The notes: generated by a model not told the origin, from the letters alone. 9,881 nucleotides of DNA from an uncultured Campylobacter sp. (GCF_938018035.1 NZ_CALIJF010000151.1:1-9881); one strand, 5' to 3'. Positions 1-6,691 are shown, counted from the stretch's first letter. Program-made: numbers and translations.

Positions 1-831
1 CTTGCGCACGAGCAGGAAGCGGCGCGCAAAGCCGTGTTCGTCCTTGGCGTAGATGTAAATTTTATTTTTGCTCTCGCATTCGGCGTCCGTTAGCTCGTAC
101 CCGCCGTAGGTGCCGCCCTCCATCATCGAAAACGAAATACCCTCGGGGCGGAAGCCGCTGCGCTTAACGGGCGTGCAGTAGCGCGCAAATAGCTCGTCGC
201 ATCTGCGCTGCACCTCGCCGTCATCCGCGTCATCAATTCGCGATGTGGCAAATTTCTCCCACTCGCTCATCGCCGCGAAAAATTCTAAAAGCGCACTCTG
301 CGCCGCCGCCAGGTCATCTGGATCAAGCTTCTTTTTGCTCTTTGCGGCGTCTCTTTGCGCCTGCTCAAACTCCGCAATCTGCTCCTTGCTAAACTGCCCG
401 CCGTCTAGATAAAACTGGATTTTCGTATCCGCCGCGGCTAGCAGCCCCGCAAAGCTCACGCGCGAATTGACCAGGCGCAGCGATTTTAGCTTCGGGATTT
501 GCACGATCGCTTTTAGCCCCTCATCCGTAATGCTGACGTTCTCGATACCGATGTGTTCGAGCTTGGCGTGTGCTGCAAAGTATCTAAAGCCCTCGCCGCT
601 TATCTTATCGCTATCTTGTAAAAACAGATACGCAAGCTTCGGCAGCGTGGCTAGATGCTGTAGCGCCGCGTCCGTAATCGCCGTGGCTATAAAGCCCATA
701 TTTACGAGGCTTTTTACCTCGCAGATGCGGCGCACCATCTCATCGGTGAGTGCTACGTTTTCGTAGTGATGGCCTTTGCAGTAGCGCTCGCTAACCGCGT
801 CCAAAGCCTCCTGCATCGTGATCTGCTTCAT
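1..831 (-). CDS. LRR plus NTF2-fold immunity-like protein, truncated by window edge
   Basis: I translated this frame by hand: 277 codons are open from ATG at 831 to base 1 with no stop, so the C-terminus lies outside the window. AAAGGA just upstream of the ATG is a good ribosome binding site, and several TAAAAT words at about 851-875 could be a -10. Residues 30-142 hold degenerate leucine-rich repeats, including ITDAALQHLATLPKLAYL and ITDEGLKAIVQIPKLKSL. Residues 178-277 resemble the NTF2-fold immunity domain of polymorphic toxin systems: a helix with SEWE (189-192), LFARYCTPVKR (214-224), then strands GISFS, KIYIYAKDE and GFARRFLLVRK. Immunity proteins of this kind are cytoplasmic and neutralise a partner toxin. 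No toxin is visible in the window, so this may be an orphan immunity gene. The LRR call is firm; the immunity role is family-level inference from memory. Confidence 0.72.
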   Translation of the reverse strand, partial: MKQITMQEALDAVSERYCKGHHYENVALTDEMVRRICEVKSLVNMGFIATAITDAALQHLATLPKLAYLFLQDSDKISGEGFRYFAAHAKLEHIGIENVSITDEGLKAIVQIPKLKSLRLVNSRVSFAGLLAAADTKIQFYLDGGQFSKEQIAEFEQAQRDAAKSKKKLDPDDLAAAQSALLEFFAAMSEWEKFATSRIDDADDGEVQRRCDELFARYCTPVKRSGFRPEGISFSMMEGGTYGGYELTDAECESKNKIYIYAKDEHGFARRFLLVRK

Positions 832-953
832 CAGCTATCCTTTAAATTTGATTTTAAAATTTTAGTGAAATTTTACGATTTGCGCAAGGCGCTTAAATTT
901 ACGCGTGGATTTGCACGCCGCCGATGTGTTTTAAAGCGCCGCCCCGACGAGCG

Positions 954-1934
954 CTAAATTTCAGCCGCCGTCCACTCGCATAAAATTTTATTAAAATCCT
1001 CTATCATCGCGGCGAAATCATACTCAAGCTTGCTTTGCTTTTGTGCGATCTGCTTTAGCGCCGTCAAAAAATACTCGCCCATCTTTCGCTTTTGCTCCAT
1101 GGGCGCTAGCTCGCTAAACTCGCGCTCGAAATGTATCAGCGCGCCCGTTTTGCCCGTGTCTTTTCTAAACGGCGAATACTCAAAACGGTTCCGCAAATAG
1201 TAACCGCCCGCGCGCCTCTGTTCCTCACTCATCATTTCGTGTATCAGCTCCCAGGCGCGCCGCGAGCTTAGGCGCGGCTCGTCCGGTGCTATGATGTAGT
1301 TGGTTCGGCAGTGCTCATCATCAAAACTAAACGCGCAGCATAGCTTTATGTAGTTGATCGCGCAGCCGTAAATTTTAGGGCACATTTTAGCATTAAGCGC
1401 CGGTTGTAGATCCTCAAATAGGCTTTCTATCGCGGCGCGCGAGTTTTCGTAGCAGTTGCTGATAGCGCGCGTGATGCGGACCGGATTTTTGGCTATCCAG
1501 TTGCGCTGGCTGTTTAGCTTGAGGTCACAAATGTCCTCTTTTACGGGGCGCGCGAGCGTTTTGCCCGCCGCATCCGGGCTTTCGTGAAAAAACGTATCGC
1601 CGTCTTGCATCGTAAGCCCCGTTTTGCGTTTCGACCACATAGCTTCTACAAAGCGAGCCTCGCCGTGCGCATTTAAAAAATAGGTCATCGTATAACCGTT
1701 GTAAAATTTCCCGCGCAGCGCCTCCAAGCTCTCGCGCTCGCCCCAGCCTACGATCGCTAGGCATTCGCAAATTTTAACGGTCCTGTTCCACTCGCTAGCG
1801 TTTTTATAAAAGGCGTAGCGGTCAAATTCGCCTAGCAGCTGTTCGCGAATTAAAATTTGATCCTGGGCGCGCAGAAAAATTTCTAGTTCGGCGAGGTTTT
1901 CTATTTCGTAAATTCGCTCTAAAATTTCGTTCAT
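954..1934 (-). CDS. Hypothetical protein, 326 aa, family not recognised
   Basis: A full-length reading frame runs from ATG at 1934 to TAG, with AAGGG placed before the start (AAGGGTCGATAATG). I cannot name the family. The protein is soluble, with no signal peptide or membrane segment. It has a helical acidic N-terminus (about 1-60), a middle region rich in Cys and Trp (ICECLAIVGWGERESLEAL near 54-72), and an Arg-rich stretch RRAGGYYLRNRFEYSPFR at roughly 235-255. The C-terminal helical part contains HFEREFSELAPMEQKRKMGE, then FAAMIEDFNKIL and CEW. That last part has the feel of immunity proteins from polymorphic toxin systems, and the next gene downstream is an LRR/NTF2 immunity-like gene; this is inference only. 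The spacer after hisIE is 107 bp, so it may have its own promoter or be read through from hisIE. Confidence 0.8.
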   Translation of the reverse strand: MNEILERIYEIENLAELEIFLRAQDQILIREQLLGEFDRYAFYKNASEWNRTVKICECLAIVGWGERESLEALRGKFYNGYTMTYFLNAHGEARFVEAMWSKRKTGLTMQDGDTFFHESPDAAGKTLARPVKEDICDLKLNSQRNWIAKNPVRITRAISNCYENSRAAIESLFEDLQPALNAKMCPKIYGCAINYIKLCCAFSFDDEHCRTNYIIAPDEPRLSSRRAWELIHEMMSEEQRRAGGYYLRNRFEYSPFRKDTGKTGALIHFEREFSELAPMEQKRKMGEYFLTALKQIAQKQSKLEYDFAAMIEDFNKILCEWTAAEI

Positions 1935-1961
1935 TATCGACCCTTAAATTTGCGTTTACAG

Positions 1962-1986
1962 CGTAAAATCGCCTTTGAGTTTTACG
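1962..1986 (-). repeat. Small inverted repeat between hisIE and the 326-aa gene
   Basis: CGTAAAA at 1962-1968 pairs with TTTTACG at 1980-1986 around an 11-nt loop, and AGC/GCT extends the stem if one G is bulged. It lies in the 107-bp spacer downstream of the hisIE stop. It might act as a weak terminator or processing site, but no run of T follows on the minus strand. Confidence 0.3.
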
Positions 1987-2041
1987 GCTCGCTTCAGGCG
2001 CGCTTTGCTCTAAATAAACTCGCGGTCGCCGCAAGGCAGAA

Positions 2042-3097
2042 TTAGCTTTTTTTTCGGCTGCGCTTTTCTTCGATGCCGCTTTGCCCTTGCCTGCGCGCTA
2101 GCTCGTCAAGTAGGGCGTCCGGGTGGATATTGTGCGCCGTAAGTGCGAGCAGAAGGTGAAATAAAAGATCCGCTCCCTCGTAAATCACGTCGTATCGCGG
2201 CTCGCCCACTCTGTGTTCGCCGAAGCCCTCGCGCGCGACGTCTGCGTAAAGCTCGCTGCGCGAGAGGTCCTTGCACGCCAGCGCGAACTCGCACGCTTCT
2301 TCGGCGATCTTTTTGAGATAGGCGTTTTCGCCCTTCGCGTAGAGCGAGGCGACGTAGGAGAGCGCGGACTCGCCGTTTAGCTTGCGATCCAAGCAGACAT
2401 GATAAATTTCGTCCAAAATGCCGTACGGGCTTTTTTCCGTAGAGTTTTCGAGCGTAGAATTTTGCGCGGCGGCGTCTAAATTTTGCTTGCTGCACTCTGA
2501 GGCGGAATTTGCCGCGATGAAATTTGCTGCCGTAAAATTTTGTGTCGCAGAGCTTTGCCGATTGCAAGAGGCAGTGGAATTTTGAGGCATAAAATTTTGC
2601 GAGCCGTCACGGGCAATAGAATTTTGGGGCGCGTAATCCGCCGAGCCGTCGCAGGAAGCGGAATTCTGCTCTGTGCGAGAATTCGCGGAATTTTTCTGCA
2701 CGAGAGAGGTTGCAGAGCCGTGCTCTGCGAAATTTATCGCGCCGCAAGCGCTTGAGCTCCCCACATTTTCGCCGCATTTTTGCAGCGAAATCTCTTTGAA
2801 AAAACAGCTTCGCGCGCCCGTGTGGCAGGCGGATCCGCCGCACTGCTCGACTTTAAGTAGCAGCGCGTCGTTGTCGCAGTCCAAAAAGGCGGATTTTACG
2901 AGCTGAACGTGACCGCTGCTCTCGCCCTTTTTCCAGATGCGCCCCTTGCTGCGCGAAAAGTAGTGCGCGTAGCCGGTACGCAGCGTCAGGCTTAGCGCCT
3001 CTTCGTTCATGTACGCGAGCATCAAAACCGCGCCGTCACCCGCGTCCTGCACGATCGCGGGAAGCAGCCCGCCCAGTTTTTGCCAATCTACCTTCAT
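2042..3097 (-). CDS. hisIE: Bifunctional phosphoribosyl-AMP cyclohydrolase / phosphoribosyl-ATP pyrophosphatase
   Basis: This enzyme carries out steps 2 and 3 of histidine synthesis in the cytoplasm: hydrolysis of PR-ATP to PR-AMP (HisE), then opening of the purine ring (HisI). Residues 1-103 are HisI, with AYMNEEAL, FSRSKGRIWKKGESSGH, the acidic and Cys metal site LDCDNDALLL (C74) and GGSACHTGARSCFF (C91, C98). Residues about 225-345 are HisE, with YGILDEIYHVCLDRK, SYVASLYAKG, KKIAEEACEFALACKD and YEGADLLFHLL, ending in QSGIEEK. The protein has 351 residues against roughly 200 for usual HisIE. The excess is an Asn-Ser-Gln-rich low-complexity linker at 104-223, plus an extra 15-20 residues inside HisE. 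The start has a strong site, AAGGATCAAAG before ATG. All key motifs remain, so the enzyme is probably active. Confidence 0.96.
   Translation of the reverse strand: MKVDWQKLGGLLPAIVQDAGDGAVLMLAYMNEEALSLTLRTGYAHYFSRSKGRIWKKGESSGHVQLVKSAFLDCDNDALLLKVEQCGGSACHTGARSCFFKEISLQKCGENVGSSSACGAINFAEHGSATSLVQKNSANSRTEQNSASCDGSADYAPQNSIARDGSQNFMPQNSTASCNRQSSATQNFTAANFIAANSASECSKQNLDAAAQNSTLENSTEKSPYGILDEIYHVCLDRKLNGESALSYVASLYAKGENAYLKKIAEEACEFALACKDLSRSELYADVAREGFGEHRVGEPRYDVIYEGADLLFHLLLALTAHNIHPDALLDELARRQGQSGIEEKRSRKKS
2423..2788 (-). repeat. Asn-Ser-rich low-complexity insert in hisIE
   Basis: Codons about 104-225 of hisIE encode a linker of repeated QNS, NSA and QNF units (eight NS dipeptides by eye) with scattered Cys. 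On the + strand the repeated word is GAATTTTG or a close variant, for example near 2457, 2577 and 2620. The octamer GCGGAATT occurs at 2502, 2658 and 2685. The tract has no counterpart in ordinary HisIE and lies exactly between the two enzyme domains, where an insertion would be tolerated. Confidence 0.85.
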
Positions 3098-3164
3098 CTT
3101 TGATCCTTAGTTTGCGAAGTCGCGCGCCTTAAATTTAGCCGCTGCACGCGGAATTTGAGTTATG

Positions 3165-3193
3165 AATTTACGAAGCGGCGCGCCTCGTAAATT
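3165..3193 (-). repeat. Stem-loop A, 9-bp perfect arms
   Basis: AATTTACGA (3165-3173) and TCGTAAATT (3185-3193) are exact reverse complements around an 11-nt GC-rich loop containing the palindrome GGCGCGCC (3177-3184). It is the hairpin nearest to the hisIE start, about 70 nt upstream of the ATG. Confidence 0.7.
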
Positions 3194-3199
3194 TAAAAC

Positions 3200-3235
3200 A
3201 AGCCTAGCGGTTAAATTTAAGCTACCGCTAGGTTT
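3200..3235 (-). repeat. Stem-loop B, 12-bp stem
   Basis: CCTAGCGGT (3203-3211) pairs exactly with ACCGCTAGG (3224-3232). The stem extends to 12 pairs with AAG/TTT at its base, including one G-U. The 12-nt loop contains TAAATTTA. It is GC-rich and probably stable, but no T-run follows on the minus strand, so it is not a classical terminator. Confidence 0.7.
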
Positions 3236-3278
3236 AAGCTGCGACGGGCGCGAGTTCTGCTCGTCACGAGCTTTTACG

Positions 3279-3362
3279 CTCGCTGTTAAGTTTAGCTCGC
3301 AAAATCGAGAGTTAAGCTTATGCGCCCGGAGCAACTCGCTATTAAATTTAGTTCGCGAAATC
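3279..3362 (-). repeat. Pair of 28-nt degenerate direct repeats
   Basis: Bases 3279-3306 and 3335-3362 match at 24 of 28 positions, and all four differences are transitions. The copies are offset by 56 bp. The second copy fills most of the loop of stem-loop C. A shorter relative, AAATTTAGCTCGC, appears in the ilvE-pldA spacer near 5521. Confidence 0.65.
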
Positions 3363-3373
3363 TGGGCGCATAA
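3318..3373 (-). repeat. Stem-loop C, 13-bp stem just after the SPFH gene
   Basis: TTATGCGCCC (3318-3327) and GGGCGCATAA (3364-3373) are exact reverse complements; three more inner pairs (one G-U) give about 13 bp around a 30-nt loop. It begins 13 nt after the SPFH stop codon. Position and strength suggest a 3'-end hairpin that could stabilise or end the ilvE-SPFH transcript, although no clear T-run follows. Confidence 0.65.
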
Positions 3374-3385
3374 CCGCCTGAAATT

Positions 3386-4465
3386 TTAATTTTCCCGCTC
3401 GATGGCGCTTTGTTTCGCCTTATCTTTCGTATCGACCCAGATATTAGGCACCGCGCCGCCCGGCGTTAGGAAAATTTTCGCGTCGCCGTTTTCGCGCAAC
3501 GCCTCGTTAAATTTAGCCTGCGTCTCGATCTGCTTAAGGCTTAAAAGATTTGCATCCAAGCTCTTTGCGATCTCTTTGTTGGCGTAGGCTTGCGCGTCGG
3601 CTTCGATCTTGGCGGCATCGGCGCGACCTTGAGCCTCGATTTTGACGGCGTCTGCGTTACCTTTGGCAAGAGCAGCCTTTTTAAGCGCCTCTTGATTTGC
3701 GCGCTCGACCTCGTATTTGGTGCGCTCAGCCTCCTGTTTGGCGATCTGCACGCTCTCGATCTGCTCCTTTACCTTCGCCGGCAGGATGATCTCGCGAAGC
3801 TGCACGGCTAGCAGATCTACGGGTGAATTCGGCAGTGCTTCGATATTCTTGCGGATGCCGTCGTCGATCGATTTGGCGATCTCGTCGCGTTTGGTAGGCA
3901 GCTCTTCGGCGGCATAGTTGCCGATGACGCTACGCACGACGTCCTTTACGCGCGGATCGATGATCTTATCCTCCCACAAAAAGCCCCACTCGGCGATCGT
4001 GTTGGGCGCCGTGGCTTCATTGAGCCTGTATTGCACGGTGATGTCGATGCTGACGGGCAAATTTCGCGAGTCTAGCACCGAAAGCGAGTTTTTACTAATG
4101 ATACCGCCCGCGGTGCCGCTTTTAGTAGCGATACCCGCGCTCATATCTTCGCTGCTGGTGTAGTTGATGATACGCGTGCGAGTATCTACGACGAATACGT
4201 CCTGTATGAACGGCACGAAAAAGTGAAGTCCCGCGCCAAGAGGCGTCGGATCGTATTTACCTAAATTTGACTTGATCCCCACTTCGCCCGATTGGATCGT
4301 GACGAAGGGTTTTGAGATCACGAGCAGCGCGATTATCGCAATAATAGCGTAAATCACGCCGCTAAACTTACCCATTCCTCCAAAATTAGGAATTTTAAAA
4401 TTTAAATTCCCGCCTTTTTTGTCGCTGTTTTTCTTATTAAAATAATCATTCAAATCCGCTGGCAT
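3386..4465 (-). CDS. SPFH/Band 7 (prohibitin-like) membrane protein
   Basis: The protein has 359 residues. It has a cytoplasmic Gly/Asn-rich N-terminus, one membrane segment at about 35-51 (SGVIYAIIAIIALLVIS), then a Band 7 domain from FVTIQSGEVGIKSNLGK through LGAGLHFFVPFIQDVFVVDTR (77-96) to roughly residue 235. An Ala/Glu/Lys-rich coiled coil follows at 236-325, and the tail includes IFLTPGGAVPNIWVDTK. Prohibitin/HflC-like proteins form large ring assemblies on membranes and often regulate proteases such as FtsH; which partner applies here is unknown. The start is supported by AAGGACGCGC before ATG. It lies 8 nt after ilvE and is surely co-transcribed with it. I recall the same ilvE-SPFH pair in C. 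jejuni (Cj0269c-Cj0268c). Confidence 0.93.
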   Translation of the reverse strand: MPADLNDYFNKKNSDKKGGNLNFKIPNFGGMGKFSGVIYAIIAIIALLVISKPFVTIQSGEVGIKSNLGKYDPTPLGAGLHFFVPFIQDVFVVDTRTRIINYTSSEDMSAGIATKSGTAGGIISKNSLSVLDSRNLPVSIDITVQYRLNEATAPNTIAEWGFLWEDKIIDPRVKDVVRSVIGNYAAEELPTKRDEIAKSIDDGIRKNIEALPNSPVDLLAVQLREIILPAKVKEQIESVQIAKQEAERTKYEVERANQEALKKAALAKGNADAVKIEAQGRADAAKIEADAQAYANKEIAKSLDANLLSLKQIETQAKFNEALRENGDAKIFLTPGGAVPNIWVDTKDKAKQSAIEREN

Positions 4466-4473
4466 GCGCGTCC

Positions 4474-5400
4474 TTATTTAACGTATGTGAGCCAGTGCTC
4501 AAATTTAGGGTCTTTGCCCGTGACGACGGCGAAATACGCCTTTTGCAAGCGGCTCGTGATCTCGCCCATCTCGCCCTTGCCGATGATCCTGCCGTCGATG
4601 TTGCTAATCGGCGTGACCTCCGCAGCGGTACCGGTGAAAAACGCCTCGTCCGCGGCATAGAGCTGATCGCGAGCGATGCGCTCTCTGCGGACTTCGTAGC
4701 CCAGGCTGCGCGCGATTTCGATGACCGAGTTTTGAGTGATGCTCTCTAGGCTGGTGTCGTTCGGCGGAGTGATGATGAGCCCATCTTTTACGATAAATAG
4801 GCACTCGCCAGGGCCCTCCGCGACGAAGCCCTGCGGATCGAGTAGTATCGCCTCATCGTATCCCGCATCGACCGCCTCAAAATTTGCCATCTGCGAGTTG
4901 AAATAATTCGCGCTCGCTTTGGCTTTTGCCATCATCGAAAATTGCGCCGGCTTCATCCACGATGAAATTTTGGCTTTGATACCCTTGCGTAGCGCCTCTT
5001 CGCCCATATACGCGCCCCATTGCCACGCTGCGACGACGACGTTTACCGAGCAATCCTTAGACGAAACGCCCATCGAGCCGTAGCCGAAGTACGCAAGTGG
5101 GCGGATATAAACGGTCTGATCGAAGAGGTTTTTTGCGACGACGTCGATCTGAGCCTGACGAAGCTGCTCGAAGTTAAACGGAAGCTTGATTAAGCAGAGC
5201 TTTGCCGAAATTTCAAGCCTGCGAGTGTGCTCGTCCAAGCGGAAAATCGCGTAGCCTTTGTCGGTTTTATAGGCGCGCACGCCCTCAAATACGGCGTTTC
5301 CATAGTGCAAAGAGTGCGTCAAAACGTGAGTAGTGGCCTCTGCCCAGGGGATTAGTTTGCCGTCTTTCCAGATGAGCTCGGCCTCTTGAATTTGTGCCAT
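4474..5400 (-). CDS. ilvE: Branched-chain amino acid aminotransferase
   Basis: A class IV PLP-dependent aminotransferase of 308 residues, the normal length. It catalyses the last step of leucine, isoleucine and valine synthesis, moving an amino group from glutamate to the branched 2-oxo acids, in the cytoplasm. Visible motifs are SLHYGNAVFEGVRAY (30-44), the PLP-lysine region AKASANYFNSQMA (K161 by alignment with the AKAGGNY of E. coli), GYDEAILLDPQGFVAEGPGECLF with E195, and FFTGTAAEVTPISNIDGR near the C-terminus. The start has AAAGGATCAAGAA before ATG. It opens a two-gene operon with the SPFH gene and has a probable promoter in the 151-bp spacer upstream. Confidence 0.97.
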   Translation of the reverse strand: MAQIQEAELIWKDGKLIPWAEATTHVLTHSLHYGNAVFEGVRAYKTDKGYAIFRLDEHTRRLEISAKLCLIKLPFNFEQLRQAQIDVVAKNLFDQTVYIRPLAYFGYGSMGVSSKDCSVNVVVAAWQWGAYMGEEALRKGIKAKISSWMKPAQFSMMAKAKASANYFNSQMANFEAVDAGYDEAILLDPQGFVAEGPGECLFIVKDGLIITPPNDTSLESITQNSVIEIARSLGYEVRRERIARDQLYAADEAFFTGTAAEVTPISNIDGRIIGKGEMGEITSRLQKAYFAVVTGKDPKFEHWLTYVK

Positions 5401-5431
5401 TTCTTGATCCTTTGATGAAATTTAATCCATG

Positions 5432-5466
5432 ATTTTAGCTAAAAGAATATTAATTTCTAAGAAATT
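5432..5466 (-). promoter_or_regulatory. Candidate ilvE promoter with overlapping dyad
   Basis: TAAAAT (minus strand, 5437-5432), preceded by GC, is a plausible -10 about 32 nt upstream of the ilvE start, in an AT-rich stretch. A dyad AATTTCT-A-AGAAATT at 5452-5466 covers where the -35 would be, so it could be an operator. AT-rich dyads arise easily by chance. Confidence 0.35.
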
Positions 5467-5551
5467 TAAAAGCAGTTGAAATTTGATGCGATTTTAAGAC
5501 GAACAACGAGTCGTGAGTTCAAATTTAGCTCGCAACTCTGTGCAGATGGCA

Positions 5552-6691
5552 TTAAAATTCCACGAACGAAAGCCCGATGCCGATCTTATTGACGCTGCGT
5601 TTGTAATCCGCGAGGCTCTCGCCGTAGCCATTGAAGTAGCGCAGATAGCCGTAAAATCCGCTGTTAAAGATCGGGAAGCTATAGTTCAGCTCGATCGCAC
5701 CGCGGTTATTGCCGTCAAAATGTAGGTTGTTTCGCCACAGAGCGCTAAGTCGCTGCTTGCCGAAGGTGTATGACGCGCGCAGATCGCCGTAGCCCATATA
5801 ATCCGCGATGTCCTCGTTCGTGCGGTCCAACCAAAAGGCATACCAGGCTCTGGGGGTGATCGAAAATCCGTCCGCACTCCACGTGCTTTGCGCGTAGAGC
5901 CTATTCCACGAGCGCGATTCCTCGCCGCCCTTGCCGTTTGATTCGTGCATGGTGCCTATCTTTAGCTCGTCCGCAAACGGCACCGGCGCGCTAACGTATA
6001 GCTCGGGGCGATAGTTGCTTTCGCGAAAGGGGGCGCTATCCTGCGTGATCTGCCACCAGGAATTTTGCGCGTAAGCGAATGAAATTTTCTCTCCAAGTCC
6101 CAGCGCGTCGTAGGCAATCGGGCGCTCGAAGCTAAACTCAAAATGCAGCTCATCCGCCTTGCGATCGGGCTTTTTACTAAAATCGTGGGTAAAAAGTATA
6201 TAGATCGGCTCGTAGTATTTAAGCCCTAAAAATCCAAAATTTCGGCCATTTTGTTCGCCTTGCGGCGCGGAATCCAGCGCGGCGGAATTTTGCGAGATCG
6301 AGCCGGAATTAGATGATGCTAAATTTAACGCCGAGCCTGACGTGGCCGAGTTTGCTTCTACGGAATTTGTCGCAGCGGAATTTAGCGCGCTGGATTCCGC
6401 CATGGCGGAATTTTGTGCTAAAGAATTTTGCGGCACCGCAGAGTTTAAAACGACGGCATCATCGTGCGAAGCGCGGTTTTCTGCGGACGAGGTAGAATTT
6501 TCTGCGACTTTTCGGCGCGGTTTATCGCCTTTATCCGCTAGACTTGCCGCGGCGATCTTTTTGTAATAGATCATCGCGTTTTTGTAATCGTCCTTGGCCT
6601 CGTATTCGCTAGCCTTTGCGTATAGCTCGGAGAGATCTTGCGCGGCTAGGCTTATGGCGCAAAGCGCGAACGCCAAAGCTTTAAATTTCAT
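5552..6691 (-). CDS. pldA: Outer-membrane phospholipase A (OMPLA)
   Basis: A calcium-dependent outer-membrane beta-barrel enzyme that hydrolyses phospholipids misplaced in the outer leaflet; in campylobacters it is linked to haemolysis. The 379-residue product starts with a signal peptide (MKFKALAFALCAISLAA, 1-17), then a TPR-like helix pair (20-47). An Asn-Ser-rich insert fills about 62-148. The barrel runs from 150 to the C-terminal Phe, typical of outer-membrane proteins. Catalytic residues fit the OMPLA triad: H249 and S251 in TMHESNGKGGEESRSWNR, and N263 at its end. Other family signatures are NSWWQITQDSAPFRESNYRPEL, YMGYGDLRASY and FNGYGESLADY. The start lies inside the end of mobA (11-bp overlap) and has AAAGGG upstream, suggesting translational coupling. 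C. jejuni has the same mobA-pldA order (Cj1350-Cj1351, from memory). Confidence 0.97.
   Translation of the reverse strand: MKFKALAFALCAISLAAQDLSELYAKASEYEAKDDYKNAMIYYKKIAAASLADKGDKPRRKVAENSTSSAENRASHDDAVVLNSAVPQNSLAQNSAMAESSALNSAATNSVEANSATSGSALNLASSNSGSISQNSAALDSAPQGEQNGRNFGFLGLKYYEPIYILFTHDFSKKPDRKADELHFEFSFERPIAYDALGLGEKISFAYAQNSWWQITQDSAPFRESNYRPELYVSAPVPFADELKIGTMHESNGKGGEESRSWNRLYAQSTWSADGFSITPRAWYAFWLDRTNEDIADYMGYGDLRASYTFGKQRLSALWRNNLHFDGNNRGAIELNYSFPIFNSGFYGYLRYFNGYGESLADYKRSVNKIGIGLSFVEF
6248..6508 (-). repeat. Asn-Ser-rich low-complexity insert in pldA
   Basis: Codons about 62-148 encode a stretch with nine NS dipeptides (LNSA, QNSA, ANSA and similar) between the N-terminal helices and the barrel. 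The + strand words GCGGAATT (6282, 6375, 6405) and GAATTTTG repeat, the same words as in the hisIE insert. It would sit in the periplasm as a flexible tether. It includes a perfect 18-bp palindrome at 6394-6411. Confidence 0.85.
6394..6411. repeat. Perfect 18-bp palindrome inside pldA insert
   Basis: ATTCCGCCATGGCGGAAT equals its own reverse complement. On the coding strand it lies within the codons for NSAMAES. Its arms match the GCGGAATT word that recurs in both Asn-Ser inserts and in the intergenic palindrome at 8781-8796. Confidence 0.85.

Larger units (their letters stand above)
3098..3385. other. 288-bp hairpin-rich spacer between the SPFH gene and hisIE
   Basis: Short frames exist here on both strands but look like artefacts of repeated sequence. 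The spacer holds three strong stem-loops, a 28-nt degenerate direct repeat pair and four copies of the palindromic octamer TAAATTTA (3130, 3188, 3212, 3343). It also has a small dyad, GCTCGT-C-ACGAGC, at about 3259-3271. No clear hisIE promoter is visible. It may be a structured untranslated region or mRNA processing region between SPFH and hisIE, or a decayed repeat cluster. Confidence 0.6.

Noticed and set aside
467..957. Plus-strand frames of 99 and 63 codons opposite the LRR gene
   Set aside because: They are antisense to a minus-strand gene with clear LRR and NTF2-like motifs and a good start, and their own sequences have no family features.
2106..2567. 153-codon minus-strand frame overlapping hisIE in another frame
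   Set aside because: Arg-rich product typical of a shadow of a GC-rich gene; hisIE is certain from its motifs.
2423..2788. HisIE linker as a frameshift or disrupted gene
   Set aside because: The frame stays open through the linker and both enzyme domains on either side keep all motifs, so it is an in-frame insert and not a pseudogene.
3107..3389. Two 75-codon frames on opposite strands in the SPFH-hisIE spacer
   Set aside because: Their products consist of repeated AVKF/LNLTA-like strings from the TAAATTTA repeats, there is no ribosome binding site, and the DNA is better explained by hairpins.
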